Source: Modestobacter sp. VKM Ac-2986
GTDB taxonomy: Bacteria; Actinomycetota; Actinomycetes; Mycobacteriales; Geodermatophilaceae
NCBI RefSeq assembly: GCF_026967795.1
Contig: NZ_JAPVBH010000003.1
Location: 186,001 to 250,000 of the forward strand
DNA length: 64,000 bases
Direction: 5' to 3'
Positions 39,227 to 47,458 of this stretch are shown piece by piece; positions within the stretch are counted from its first letter, which is position 1; each line of letters begins with the position of its first letter. The notes below the pieces were generated by a model. It made no database searches and had not been told where the DNA came from. It saw only the letters and a program-made list of their open reading frames with translations. Made by a program: the position numbers and the translations under genes.

Positions 39227-40210
39227 GTGGAACAGCGGGCGCTCGGGCGCAGCGGGCTCGTGGTCTCCCGGCTGGCGCTGGGCACGATGACGTGGGGCCG
39301 CGACACCGACGAGGACGAGGCCGCGCAGCAGCTCACCGCCTTCGTCGACGCCGGCGGCACGCTGGTCGACACCGCCGACGTCCACGCCGACGGGGAGAGC
39401 GAGCGCACCCTCGGCCGGCTGCTGGCCGACGTCGTCCCGCGCACGGACGTGCTGGTGGCCACCAAGGCCGCCGGGCGCACCGGCCCGGGCCCGATGGGCC
39501 GCGGGGCCTCCCGCGGTCACCTGCTCGCGGCACTGGACGCCTCGCTGGAGCGCCTCGGCCTGGACCACGTCGACCTGTGGCAGCTGCACGCCTGGGACGA
39601 GGCCACCCCGCTGGAGGAGACGCTGGCCGCCTGCGACCTCGCGGTGTCCTCGGGCCGGGCCCGCTACATCGGGGTGAGCAACTTCTCCGGCTGGCAGACC
39701 GCGCAGGCCGCCACCTGGCAGCGCGCCTGGCCCGGCCGCACGCCGATCGTGAGCACCCAGGTCGAGTACTCGCTGCTGCAGCGCGGCATCGAGCGCGAGG
39801 TGGCCCCGGCCGCCGAGGCGCTCGGGCTGGGCATCCTGCCCTGGTCGCCGCTGGGGCGCGGGCTGCTGACCGGCAAGTACCGGCACGGCACGCCGGAGGA
39901 CTCCCGCGCGGCGTCCCCGCAGTGGCTGGGCTTCCTGTCCCGGCTGCACTCCCCCTCCGCCGACCGGGTGGTCGAGGCGGTGGTCACCGCCGCCGAGGGG
40001 CTGGGCACCAGCCCGCTGGGCGTGGCGCTGGCCTGGCTGCGCGACCGGCCCGGCGTCGTCGCCCCGGTCGTGGGCGCGCGCACCGCCGCCCAGCTGCAGG
40101 AGACACTGGACGCCGACGGCGTGCGCCTGCCCCCGGCGATCGTCACCGCGCTGGACGACGTCTCGGCGCCGCACTTCTCCTATCCCGACCAGCGGCCGGA
40201 TCCCTCATGA
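39227..40210 (+). CDS. Aldo/keto reductase
   Basis: A 327-residue NADPH-dependent (alpha/beta)8 reductase. ALGRSGLVVSRLALGTMTWG is the N-terminal signature. In the GTLVDTADVHADGESE strand the usual catalytic Tyr of D-x4-Y is replaced by His (DTADVHADG), while Lys of VLVATKAA and His of WQLHAWDE are in place. IGVSNFSGWQ completes the site. The missing Tyr may lower reductase activity. Its TGA overlaps the ATG of the helicase gene. Confidence 0.88.
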   Translation: MEQRALGRSGLVVSRLALGTMTWGRDTDEDEAAQQLTAFVDAGGTLVDTADVHADGESERTLGRLLADVVPRTDVLVATKAAGRTGPGPMGRGASRGHLLAALDASLERLGLDHVDLWQLHAWDEATPLEETLAACDLAVSSGRARYIGVSNFSGWQTAQAATWQRAWPGRTPIVSTQVEYSLLQRGIEREVAPAAEALGLGILPWSPLGRGLLTGKYRHGTPEDSRAASPQWLGFLSRLHSPSADRVVEAVVTAAEGLGTSPLGVALAWLRDRPGVVAPVVGARTAAQLQETLDADGVRLPPAIVTALDDVSAPHFSYPDQRPDPS

Positions 40211-42153
40211 GCACCCCCTCCCCGACCGGTGACCCGGTCTTCGCCGCCTTCTGCGCCGCCGGCCTGTGGCCCGGCCTGGGCAAGCGGGCCGCGGCCGAGC
40301 TGCCCGCAGCCGGCATCACCAGCCCCGACGAGGTCTCCGCCGACCGGCTGCTCACGCTGCCCCGGGTGGGCAGGCAGCGGGCCGAGCGGCTGTTCAGCTC
40401 CTTCCTGGCCGCCGGCCCCACCTACGAGGTGGTGGAGCTGCTGGTCGGCGCCGGCCTCAACGCCCGGCTCGCGGTCAGCTCCGCCGACACCCTGGGCCCC
40501 GACGCCGCCCGCCGGCTGCGCGACGACCCGTGGGCGCTGCTGAGCCTCACCGGCGTCACCCTCGCCGACGCCGACCGGCTGGCGATCACCGTGCTGTCCG
40601 GTGCCGACCGGCAGGACTCCCGGCGCGGGCGGGCGATCGTCTCCCTGACGCTGCGCACCGCCACCCGCGACGGGCACACCGTGCTCCCGGCCGACCTGGT
40701 GGTGGCCGCCCTGCAGGCCGAGGGCGTCGCCGACCCGGCCGCGGCCGTGCTGGCCGCGGTGGAGTCCGGCGACGTGCTCGACCACGAGCCGCCCTTCGTC
40801 GACCCCGACGAGGACGACGACGAGTTCCCCGAGCCCGACCCGTCGCTGCGGATGCTCTCGCTGGCCCGGTACGGCATGGCCGAGGAGGCCGTGGCCGAGA
40901 ACGTGCAGCGGCTGGCCGCGACCAGCCAGCGGATCGCCGACCCCGCCTCGGTGCGCTCGGTGGCGAAGGGGCTGGACCCGGCGCAGCAGGCCGCGGTCGC
41001 CCAGGTGCTGGGGGCGGGCATCTCGCTGCTGACCGGCGGCCCGGGCACCGGCAAGAGCCGCACGGTCGCCTCGCTGGTCAAGCTTCTGGAGGCCAAGGGC
41101 ACCGAGGTGGCGCTGGCGGCCCCGACCGGCCGCGCGGCCAAGCGCCTGGAGGAGCTCACCGACCACCCGGCGGTCACGGTGCACCGGCTGCTGGGCGCAC
41201 AGGGCATGACCGGTGGGTTCGCCCGCAACGAGGAGTGGCCGCTGGACGCCGACGTCGTGGTGGTCGACGAGGCCTCGATGCTCGACGTCGAGCTGACCGC
41301 GGCCCTGCTGGAGGCCTGCCCCGACGGCACGCACCTGCTGCTGGTCGGCGACCCCGCGCAGCTGCCCTCGATCGGGCCCGGGCACGTGCTCGGCGACCTG
41401 ATCGACTCCGGCGCCGTGCCGGTCACCGAGCTGACCACGCTGCACCGGCAGGCCGCCGGTGGTGCGATCGCGCGGCTGGCCACCGGCGTGCGCGGCGGCG
41501 AGCTGGTGCACGTCGAGTCACCCGACCGCGAGGTGGTGATCGTGCCGGCCACCGGCAGCGCCGAGGCGGCCCGCCGGGTGGTCCAGCTGGTCACCGACTC
41601 CATCCCGCGCGCGCTGGGCATCGACCCGGCCACGGTGCAGGTGGTCACCCCGGTGCACCGCGGGCCGGCCGGCACGATCGAGCTGAACAAGGCGCTCAAG
41701 GCCGCACTGAACCCCGGCGACGGCACGGTGTTCGGCTTCGACGTCGGCGACCGGGTCGTGGCCACGGCCAACCACCTGGACCTGGAGCCCATCGGGTTCG
41801 CCAACGGCGAGGTGGGCGTGGTGACCGGCACCGGTGAGGGCTCGCTGAACGTCGACTTCAGCTCCGGCCCGGTCACGGTGAACGGCTCGGCGCTGTCGGA
41901 CCTGCGGCACGGCTGGGCCATCACCGTCCACCGGGCGCAGGGCTCGGAGTGGCCCGGCGTGGTCGTCGTGCTGCCCCCGGAGGCCGGCGGGATGCTGTCC
42001 CGGCCGCTGGTCTACACCGCGCTGACCCGTGCGCAGAAGCACCTGTCGATCGTGCACGCCAGCGGTGCCGCGCTGGCCCGGGCGGTGCGCGAGGTCGACG
42101 TCCGGCCCCGGCGCACGCGGCTGGCCACGCTGCTGGCCGAGGTGGCGGAGTGA
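40207..42153 (+). CDS. RecD2-like superfamily 1B DNA helicase
   Basis: A 648-residue helicase. An N-terminal helix-hairpin-helix-rich region (about 15-200, KRAAAELPAAGITSPDEV...LLTLPRVGRQRAERLF) precedes helicase motif I LTGGPGTGKSRT (about 274), motif Ia APTGRAAKRL, motif II VVVDEASMLD, motif III LVGDPAQLPSIGPG and the UvrD-type C-terminal GWAITVHRAQGSEWPGVV with YTALTRAQKHL. No RecB/RecC partner lies nearby, consistent with RecD2. ATGA overlap couples it to the aldo/keto reductase. Confidence 0.9.
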   Translation: MSTPSPTGDPVFAAFCAAGLWPGLGKRAAAELPAAGITSPDEVSADRLLTLPRVGRQRAERLFSSFLAAGPTYEVVELLVGAGLNARLAVSSADTLGPDAARRLRDDPWALLSLTGVTLADADRLAITVLSGADRQDSRRGRAIVSLTLRTATRDGHTVLPADLVVAALQAEGVADPAAAVLAAVESGDVLDHEPPFVDPDEDDDEFPEPDPSLRMLSLARYGMAEEAVAENVQRLAATSQRIADPASVRSVAKGLDPAQQAAVAQVLGAGISLLTGGPGTGKSRTVASLVKLLEAKGTEVALAAPTGRAAKRLEELTDHPAVTVHRLLGAQGMTGGFARNEEWPLDADVVVVDEASMLDVELTAALLEACPDGTHLLLVGDPAQLPSIGPGHVLGDLIDSGAVPVTELTTLHRQAAGGAIARLATGVRGGELVHVESPDREVVIVPATGSAEAARRVVQLVTDSIPRALGIDPATVQVVTPVHRGPAGTIELNKALKAALNPGDGTVFGFDVGDRVVATANHLDLEPIGFANGEVGVVTGTGEGSLNVDFSSGPVTVNGSALSDLRHGWAITVHRAQGSEWPGVVVVLPPEAGGMLSRPLVYTALTRAQKHLSIVHASGAALARAVREVDVRPRRTRLATLLAEVAE

Positions 42154-42171
42154 GTCACCCCATCGGGTGAC
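42154..42171 (+). terminator. short hairpin after the RecD2-like gene
   Basis: GTCACCC-CATC-GGGTGAC starts directly after the TGA: a 7-bp perfect stem with a 4-nt loop. Confidence 0.4.
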
Positions 42172-42175
42172 CTGC

Positions 42176-42201
42176 GTTTGACCGGTTGATCTTGAGGGAA
42201 C
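42176..42201 (+). promoter_or_regulatory. possible SigB-type promoter of the GlsB gene
   Basis: GTTT at 42176-42179 and GGGAAC at 42196-42201 are separated by 16 nt, resembling the stress sigma factor pattern GTTT-N14-17-GGGwA. The gene start is 10 nt downstream. GAGGGA in the same place could instead act as a distant ribosome-binding site. Confidence 0.3.
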
Positions 42202-42211
42202 CGATGCGTCC

Positions 42212-42478
42212 ATGGGCATCATCGGTTTCCTCGTCTTCGGTCTCGTCGTCGGCGCGCTCGCGCGGCTGATCAAGCCCGGCAAGCAGAACCTCAGCATCCT
42301 GGCCACCCTGGCGCTGGGTGTCGTCGGTTCGCTGATCGGTGGCTTCGTCGCCAAGTTCTTCGGCACGGGTGGCTACTTCGAGCTCAACATCCTCGGCGCC
42401 ATCGTGGCGATCGTCGCCGCCGTCCTGCTGATCGGCGTCGCCGAGGGCATGAGCAACGGCCGCCGCTCGGTGCGCTGA
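42212..42478 (+). CDS. GlsB/YeaQ/YmgE family stress-response membrane protein
   Basis: An 88-residue protein with three hydrophobic, Gly-rich helices (IGFLVFGLVVGALARLIKPG, LATLALGVVGSLIGGFVAKFFG and ILGAIVAIVAAVLLIGVAEG), the transglycosylase-associated protein family. It is usually induced by general stress. The upstream SigB-like motif is consistent with that. Confidence 0.9.
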   Translation: MGIIGFLVFGLVVGALARLIKPGKQNLSILATLALGVVGSLIGGFVAKFFGTGGYFELNILGAIVAIVAAVLLIGVAEGMSNGRRSVR

Positions 42479-42503
42479 CGCACCCCTCTCCCCGCACCAC
42501 CCC

Positions 42504-42541
42504 TGCCCGGGGCGCCGACCTGCTGGTCAGCGCCCCGGGCA
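42504..42541. terminator. bidirectional terminator between the GlsB and DUF2470 genes
   Basis: TGCCCGGGGCGC pairs with GCGCCCCGGGCA, with an inner GACC/GGTC stem. It overlaps the last bases of the DUF2470 gene. Confidence 0.6.
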
Positions 42542-43306
42542 GCTGCGTTCCGCGGCGCACAGCAGCCGCTGCACGGCCGCGCCCAGCTCCTCGGGGCCCG
42601 ACACCGGCACCGGGAAGGGCACCCGCACGTCCCGGTGCCCGCCCGGCTGCTCCACCCGCAGCCGGAACCCGAACCGGTCCAGGCCCAGCGGCCGGACGAC
42701 GCCGCCGGCCACCCACTCCCGCGGCACCCGGGAGGCCAGCAGGGCCAGCTGCTCGGGGTGGGACTCGTCCAGGTGCTGCAGCATGGTCGCCTCCACCTCC
42801 GCCAGCGGGTCGGGGGCGGCGGCCAGGTAGTCCTCGGGGTCGAGCTCGGTGACGGCACCGCACTCCCCCAGCACCACCTCGGCCAGGTCGAGGGACAGCA
42901 GCGTGGCTGTGGCGCCGACGTCGAGCAGCGCGCCCACCGGGGCGGCGTCGGCGAAGGCCAGCAGCGCCTCGCACCGGTCGGCCGGGTCGACCGGGGTCAG
43001 CCAGCCCGAGAGCCACACCTGCGCCCGGACGGCGTCGTGCAGCGGCACCGGCGCGTGGTCGGTGACCAGCAGCAGCGCGGCCAGGTCACCGTCGGCCGAG
43101 CCGCGGACCGCGGTGCACACCTCACCGTCGGTCGGGACGACCAGCAGCACCTGACCGGCGGCGGTGGTGGTGTGCGCGAGCACCCGGCTGCCGTCGATGC
43201 CGGCGGCGCAGATGGCCGCGGCCGGGCGGCTGGCGACGGTGCGGGCCCGCTCGGGAGCACTGGGCCGCAGGGCGGCGGGGCCGGCGGGGCGGATCGATCG
43301 TGTCAT
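42527..43306 (-). CDS. DUF2470 domain protein (HugZ-like split-barrel)
   Basis: A 259-residue protein. Residues about 15-150 resemble the pyridoxamine-oxidase/HugZ split barrel (RVLAHTTTAAGQVLLVVPTDGEV...ALLLVTDHAPVPLHD), and the C-terminal DUF2470 region has VEATMLQHLDESHPEQLALLAS, the helix with the histidine seen in HugZ haem-iron utilisation proteins. A haem or iron role is inferred; the DtxR-type box 37 bp upstream supports it. GGGAGTG precedes the ATG. Confidence 0.8.
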   Translation of the reverse strand: MTRSIRPAGPAALRPSAPERARTVASRPAAAICAAGIDGSRVLAHTTTAAGQVLLVVPTDGEVCTAVRGSADGDLAALLLVTDHAPVPLHDAVRAQVWLSGWLTPVDPADRCEALLAFADAAPVGALLDVGATATLLSLDLAEVVLGECGAVTELDPEDYLAAAPDPLAEVEATMLQHLDESHPEQLALLASRVPREWVAGGVVRPLGLDRFGFRLRVEQPGGHRDVRVPFPVPVSGPEELGAAVQRLLCAAERSCPGR

Positions 43307-43342
43307 GCGGCACTCCCAGCTCAGGCCGACTCGTCATCGGGG

Positions 43343-43361
43343 TAAGGTGAGCCTAACCGAA
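43343..43361. promoter_or_regulatory. DtxR/IdeR-like iron box between the DUF2470 gene and rpsD
   Basis: TAAGGTGAGCCTAACCGAA matches the 19-bp consensus TTAGGTTAGSCTAACCTAA at 16 positions. It lies 36 bp upstream of the DUF2470 start and 12 bp before rpsD. Its left end TAAGGT also reads as a -10 hexamer for rpsD, so repressor binding could affect both genes. Confidence 0.55.
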
Positions 43362-43373
43362 CCCGGAGGTCCT

Positions 43374-43979
43374 GTGAACAGCTCCCGCCCCAAGGTCCGC
43401 CGCAGCCGCGCGCTGGGCATCCCGCTCACCCCGAAGGACGTGCGCTACTTCGAGCGCCGCCCCTACCCCCCGGGTGAGCACGGCCGCAAGCGCCGCGTCG
43501 CCAGCGACTACTCCACCCGGCTGAAGGAGAAGCAGCGGCTGCGCGCGCAGTACGACATCAGCGAGACCCAGCTGCGCTCGGCCTTCGACCGCGCGAAGCG
43601 CAGCGGTGGCAAGACCGGTGAGGAGCTGATCACCCACCAGCTGGAGGCCCGGCTCGACGCCACCGTGCTGCGCGCCGGCTTCGCCCGCACCATCTACCAG
43701 GCGCGGCAGGTGGTCAGCCACCAGCACGTGCTGGTCAACGGGGTGCGCGTGGACCGGCCGAGCTACCAGGTGCAGCCCTACGACGTCGTCGAGATCGCCG
43801 AGAAGAGCAAGGCCAAGCCGCCCTTCCAGGTCGCGGCCTCCGGCGCGCACGCCGCGGCCCCGGCCTACCTGGAGGTGCAGCTGTCGCAGCTGCGCTGCAC
43901 GGTGGCCCGCCGGCCCCGCCGCGACGAGGTGCCGGTGATCTGCGACGAGCAGCTGGTCGTGGAGTACTACTCCCGCTGA
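43374..43979 (+). CDS. rpsD: 30S ribosomal protein S4
   Basis: A 201-residue primary 16S rRNA-binding protein. It begins NSSRPKVRRSRALGIPLTPKDVRYFERRPYPPGEHG, the actinobacterial zinc-free form without N-terminal cysteines. The S4 RNA-binding domain is about 88-150 (RLDATVLRAGFARTIYQARQVVSHQHVLVNG), and it ends VICDEQLVVEYYSR. As usual in actinobacteria it is not in the alpha operon. GGAGG precedes GTG 43374 at short spacing. Confidence 0.97.
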   Translation: MNSSRPKVRRSRALGIPLTPKDVRYFERRPYPPGEHGRKRRVASDYSTRLKEKQRLRAQYDISETQLRSAFDRAKRSGGKTGEELITHQLEARLDATVLRAGFARTIYQARQVVSHQHVLVNGVRVDRPSYQVQPYDVVEIAEKSKAKPPFQVAASGAHAAAPAYLEVQLSQLRCTVARRPRRDEVPVICDEQLVVEYYSR

Positions 43980-43986
43980 CCCCTGG

Positions 43987-44018
43987 CCGGCCCGTGCGCC
44001 CGCAGGCGCACGGGCCGG
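43987..44018 (+). terminator. terminator of rpsD
   Basis: CCGGCCCGTGCGCC-CGCA-GGCGCACGGGCCGG: a 14-bp perfect stem with a 4-nt loop, 7 bp after the rpsD stop, followed by TT. Confidence 0.75.
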
Positions 44019-44095
44019 TTCAGGACGCCGCGGCGCCGGTGGGCGTGAGCTGCCCGGTCCACCTGCAGCCGCGGCGCCGGTCCCAGCCCGGCGCG

Positions 44096-44350
44096 TCAGT
44101 CGCGGACGTCGTCCTCGTCCACGGGCACGGCGGCCTGCTGCTCCAGCACGTCGTACTCGTCGGCCTCCCCGACGGTGTCCTGCGTGCCGCCGGTGCTGCC
44201 GCGGACGGCGGCCAGCTGCTGCTCGATGCCGTCGGCCTCCGGGACGTCGTCGGCGATCGCGCTGACCTCGCCGGCGAGCTCGGGATCCACCGGCCCGGTC
44301 AGCCGGTGCTGCTCCTGGCGGTCGGCGTCGGTGGCCTCGGGCTCGGTCAC
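44096..44350 (-). CDS. Small acidic hypothetical protein
   Basis: An 84-residue, strongly acidic protein (TEPEATDADRQEQHRLTGPVD... ending VPVDEDDVRD) with no hydrophobic segment and no recognised domain; probably soluble and largely disordered. GTG 44350 has an AGGAGA site 6 nt upstream. The frame is open further upstream to 44464 but that stretch lacks a better start. Confidence 0.55.
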   Translation of the reverse strand: MTEPEATDADRQEQHRLTGPVDPELAGEVSAIADDVPEADGIEQQLAAVRGSTGGTQDTVGEADEYDVLEQQAAVPVDEDDVRD

Positions 44351-44500
44351 GGTGGTCTCCTGGGTGCTCGGCGGGCCCGGCCCGCTGCCGGCGCCCTCGT
44401 CTGCACCCCTGCCCGGGTCGACCTCGCACGACACCCCCGACGGTGGCCGGGTGGTGAGCACCACGTGACCGGACGGCGTCCGGCGGGCACAATCGAGGTC

Positions 44501-44704
44501 GTGTCAGCGCCCGGCGAGTACGAGTACGCCCCCCTGCGTCTGCCCGCCGGCATCTCCCGGTCGGCCGCCGCGCAGCTGATGAGCATGCAGGCCGACACAG
44601 GCGGCTGGGAGCTCGCCCGCCTCCAGGCGTTCGCCGACGGCACGCGGAAGGTGATCATGCGGCGGCGGATGCGGCTGTCGTACCTGCCGCGCCCCATGAT
44701 CTGA
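44501..44704 (+). CDS. DUF5703 family protein
   Basis: A 67-residue protein of an actinobacterial family. EYEYAPLRLPAGISRSAAAQLMSMQADTGGWELARLQ and the basic end KVIMRRRMRLSYLP match the family outline. The function is unknown. CACAAT ends 7 nt before GTG 44501, close to the leaderless spacing seen elsewhere. It is divergent from the acidic protein gene. Confidence 0.75.
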   Translation: MSAPGEYEYAPLRLPAGISRSAAAQLMSMQADTGGWELARLQAFADGTRKVIMRRRMRLSYLPRPMI

Positions 44705-44750
44705 CCCGCCCACACCCCGCGGACGGCCGTCCCGGGCCGGACGGCGGCGA

Positions 44751-44756
44751 TAGGCT
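44751..44756 (+). promoter_or_regulatory. -10 element (TAGGCT) upstream of the SpoIIE-type phosphatase gene
   Basis: TANNNT hexamer about 50 nt before GTG 44806. Confidence 0.25.
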
Positions 44757-44805
44757 GCCGGTTCCCCGTCGGTGCCCTCCGGCCCCGGCGGTCGGCGGCG
44801 AGGGC

Positions 44806-45897
44806 GTGAGGGGCGATGTGGTCCGGCCGGTGAGCAGGCGGCACCTCCTGCCCCTCGGCGTCCTCGCCCTCTGCACCGCCGTCGACCTCGCCGCCGGCCC
44901 CGGCCAGGTGCTCATCGGCCTGCTCGCGATGGCCCCGCTGGTCGCGGCCGTGGTGCTGGGCCGCGGAGCCACGATCGGCTACGGCCTGGCGGCGTTCGCC
45001 CTGGCGGTCCTGCTGGGGTTCTACGACCGCCAGTACACCGACGCAGCCGTGCTGGGACAGTCGTTCCGGTTGCTGGGCATGGTGGTCAGCGGCGTGATCG
45101 CGGTGCTGGCGTGCACGCTGCGGTTGCGCCGGGAGGCCGTGATCGCCCGACTGAGCACCGAGGCAGCCACCTCCCGGGCCGCCGTGCAGCTCGCGGCGAG
45201 CCTGCAGCGCAGCCTGCTCACCGAGCCCCCGGTGGTGCCCGGCCTGGAGATGGCCGTGCGCTACCTGCCGGCCATGCAGCACGCCCAGGTGGGCGGTGAC
45301 TGGTACGACGCGTTCCCGCTGGCCGACGGGACGACGATGCTGGTGATCGGTGACGTCGCCGGCCACGACGTCGCCGCGGCCGCCACGATGGCCCAGGCCC
45401 GCGGGGTGCTGCGCGGCATCGCCTCGACCATGACCGGCTCCCCCGCCGCGGTCCTGTCGGCGCTGGACCGCGCGCTGCTGCAGCTGCGGGTGGAGACCCT
45501 GATGACCGTCGCCGCCGCGACGGTGCGCCCCGGTGCGGACGGCGGGACGACCTTCACCTGGTCCAACGCCGGGCACCCACCGCCGGTGCTGGTGCGCGCC
45601 GACGGCAGTGTGTCGGTGCTGCGCACGCCCACCGACCTGCTGCTCGGGATCACCGGCACCGCTCGCCGGGCCGACCACAGCACCCACCTGTCCCCCGGGG
45701 ACACGGTGCTGCTCTACACCGACGGGCTGGTGGAGCGCCGCGGCAGCACGCTGGACGAGGGCACCGACTGGCTGGTCGAGGCGCTCACACCGTTGGCCGG
45801 GCGCCCGCTGGAGGAGCTGTGCGACGTCCTGCTGGAGGGCATGGCCGGAGCGGTGCCCGACGACGTCGCCGTCCTGGCCGTGCGGGTGCGGGCCTGA
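44806..45897 (+). CDS. Membrane-bound SpoIIE-type PP2C protein phosphatase
   Basis: A 363-residue protein. Three to four transmembrane segments (about 10-105) are followed by a short coiled linker and a SpoIIE/RsbU phosphatase domain: VGGDWYDAFPL and VIGDVAGHDVAAAATM (metal-binding Asp residues), TWSNAGHPPPVL, and LLYTDGLVERRG near the end. Such proteins dephosphorylate anti-sigma-factor antagonists in partner-switching stress pathways. No cognate RsbV/RsbW gene is adjacent. Confidence 0.9.
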   Translation: MRGDVVRPVSRRHLLPLGVLALCTAVDLAAGPGQVLIGLLAMAPLVAAVVLGRGATIGYGLAAFALAVLLGFYDRQYTDAAVLGQSFRLLGMVVSGVIAVLACTLRLRREAVIARLSTEAATSRAAVQLAASLQRSLLTEPPVVPGLEMAVRYLPAMQHAQVGGDWYDAFPLADGTTMLVIGDVAGHDVAAAATMAQARGVLRGIASTMTGSPAAVLSALDRALLQLRVETLMTVAAATVRPGADGGTTFTWSNAGHPPPVLVRADGSVSVLRTPTDLLLGITGTARRADHSTHLSPGDTVLLYTDGLVERRGSTLDEGTDWLVEALTPLAGRPLEELCDVLLEGMAGAVPDDVAVLAVRVRA

Positions 45898-45908
45898 GCC
45901 CGCACCCG
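45883..45908. terminator. bidirectional hairpin spanning the phosphatase stop codon
   Basis: CGGGTGCGGGC-CTGA-GCCCGCACCCG: an 11-bp stem with the TGA stop in its loop, 7 bp from the convergent peptidase stop. Confidence 0.6.
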
Positions 45909-45915
45909 TCGTCCC

Positions 45916-47244
45916 TCAGACCTGGCGCAGGAACCGGTCGAGCACCCGGATGCCGAAGTGCAGCGAGTCGACCGAGATGCGTTCGTCGATACCGTGGAAC
46001 AGCGAGGCGAAGTCCAGCTCGGCGGGCAGCTTGAGCGGGGAGAAGCCGAAGCAGCGCATCCCCAGGGTCTCGAAGCTCTTGGCGTCGGTGCCGCCGCTCA
46101 TGGTGAAGGGCACTGCGCGGGCACCGGGGTCCTCGGCCTTGAGCGCTGCGACCATCAGGTCGACGGTGGGGCCGTCGAAGGTGGTCTCCACGGCCTGGTC
46201 GTGCACCAGCCACTCGCGGGTGACGCCCTCGCCGATCAGCTCGTCGAGCTGCTTCTCGAACGCCTCCTCCTGCCCGTAGAGGAAGCGGCCGTCGATGGTG
46301 GCGCTGGCGGTGCCGGGGATGACGTTGGCCTTGTAGCCGGCGTCGAGCATCGTGGGGTTGGCGGTGTTGCGCAGCGCCGCGCCGATCATCCGGCTGATGC
46401 TGCCCAGCCGGGACAGCGCCTCCTCCGGGGAGTCGGGGTCGATCTCGATGCCGTAGGCGTCGCTGACCGCGTCGAGGAACTCCCGCATCGGCGGGGTGAG
46501 CACCGTGGGCAGCCGGGTCGAGCCGATCCGGGCCACGGCCTCGGCCAGCCGGGTGACGGCGTTGTCGTCGTGGACGAAGGAGCCGTGCCCTGGCCTGCCG
46601 CCGGCCGTGAGCTTCATCCAGGCCAGCCCCTTCTCCGCGGTCTGCACCAGGTACAGGCGCAGGTCGTCGCGGACGGTGATGCTGAAGCCGCCGACCTCGC
46701 TGATCGCCTCGGTGCAGCCCTCGAACAGGTCGGGGTGCTCATCGACGAGGAAGTGCGCGCCCTTGCGGCCACCGGCCTCCTCGTCGGCCACGTAGGCCAG
46801 CACGATGTCGCGGTCGGGCTTGACGCCGGTACGGGCCCAGTCGCGCACCAGCGCGAGGGTCATGGCGTCCATGTCCTTCATGTCCACCGCGCCGCGGCCC
46901 CAGATGTAGCCGTCGCGCTCCTCACCGCCGAAGGGGTGCACGCTCCACTCGCTCGCGTCGGCCGGGACGACGTCGAGGTGGCCGTGCACCAGCAGGGCCG
47001 GGCGGTCGCGGTTCGTCCCCTCGATCCGGGCGACCAGGCTGGCCCGGCCCGGCTCGGACTCGTGGATGACCGAGCTGATGCCGACCTCGTCGAGCTTGGC
47101 GGCGACCCACTCGGCGGCCTTGCGCTCGCCCGCGCTGGTGGCGGAGTCCCCGGTGTTGGTGGTGTCGATCCGGATCAGGTCCGACAGCAGTTCCGCGACC
47201 TCGGACTGGGCTCCGGCGAGTGGGGTGGGACTGGTCTCCGACAT
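45916..47244 (-). CDS. M20/M25/M40 family metallopeptidase
   Basis: A 442-residue two-domain zinc hydrolase. LLVHGHLDVVPAD (metal His, Asp), GRGAVDMKDMDAM (bridging Asp), YVADEEAGGRKGAHFLV (catalytic and metal Glu) and a C-terminal LFHGIDERISVDSLHFG (metal His) form the dinuclear site. A dimerisation domain lies about residues 195-330. The substrate, a dipeptide or acyl amino acid, cannot be told. Confidence 0.9.
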   Translation of the reverse strand: MSETSPTPLAGAQSEVAELLSDLIRIDTTNTGDSATSAGERKAAEWVAAKLDEVGISSVIHESEPGRASLVARIEGTNRDRPALLVHGHLDVVPADASEWSVHPFGGEERDGYIWGRGAVDMKDMDAMTLALVRDWARTGVKPDRDIVLAYVADEEAGGRKGAHFLVDEHPDLFEGCTEAISEVGGFSITVRDDLRLYLVQTAEKGLAWMKLTAGGRPGHGSFVHDDNAVTRLAEAVARIGSTRLPTVLTPPMREFLDAVSDAYGIEIDPDSPEEALSRLGSISRMIGAALRNTANPTMLDAGYKANVIPGTASATIDGRFLYGQEEAFEKQLDELIGEGVTREWLVHDQAVETTFDGPTVDLMVAALKAEDPGARAVPFTMSGGTDAKSFETLGMRCFGFSPLKLPAELDFASLFHGIDERISVDSLHFGIRVLDRFLRQV

Positions 47245-47294
47245 GCCGCCGATCCTGCCACCGGCCCCTGCGCGGAGCCCGGCGTGCCCTCGGT

Positions 47295-47300
47295 TATGCT
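47295..47300 (+). promoter_or_regulatory. -10 element (TATGCT) of the tRNA-Leu gene
   Basis: TANNNT hexamer 31 nt before the mature tRNA 5' end. Confidence 0.4.
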
Positions 47301-47331
47301 CTTCCACGGCGCTCTTCGGTGCGCCTCACCT

Positions 47332-47416
47332 GTCCGGGTGGCGGAATGGCAGACGCGCTAGCTTGAGGTGCTAGTGCCCTTTATCGGGCGTGGGGGTTCA
47401 AGTCCCCCCTCGGACA
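47332..47416 (+). tRNA. tRNA-Leu, anticodon GAG
   Basis: 85 nt. The acceptor stem GTCCGGG/CTCGGAC has one G-U pair and discriminator A. The anticodon stem CTAGC/GCTAG encloses TTGAGGT, giving anticodon GAG. A long class II variable arm (TGCCCTTTATCGGGCG) and a T arm GGGGG-TTCAAGT-CCCCC follow. The 3' CCA is not encoded. No integrase is adjacent. Confidence 0.95.
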
Positions 47417-47423
47417 CAGCAGT

Positions 47424-47458
47424 ACGACAGGGCGTCCACCACGTGGGCGTCCTGTCGT
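47424..47458 (+). terminator. hairpin after the tRNA-Leu gene
   Basis: A 16-bp stem with two G-U pairs (left arm ACGACAGGGCGTCCAC) and a 3-nt loop, 7 bp beyond the tRNA. Confidence 0.6.

Noticed and set aside
38179-42153. A 1324-codon open frame that would make the RecD2-like protein much larger
   Set aside because: The N-terminal part is antisense to uppP. The genuine helicase starts at 40207 with an ATGA overlap.
47332-47416. tRNA-Leu as an integration site of a mobile element
   Set aside because: There is no integrase, no repeated tRNA 3' end and no foreign gene block downstream.
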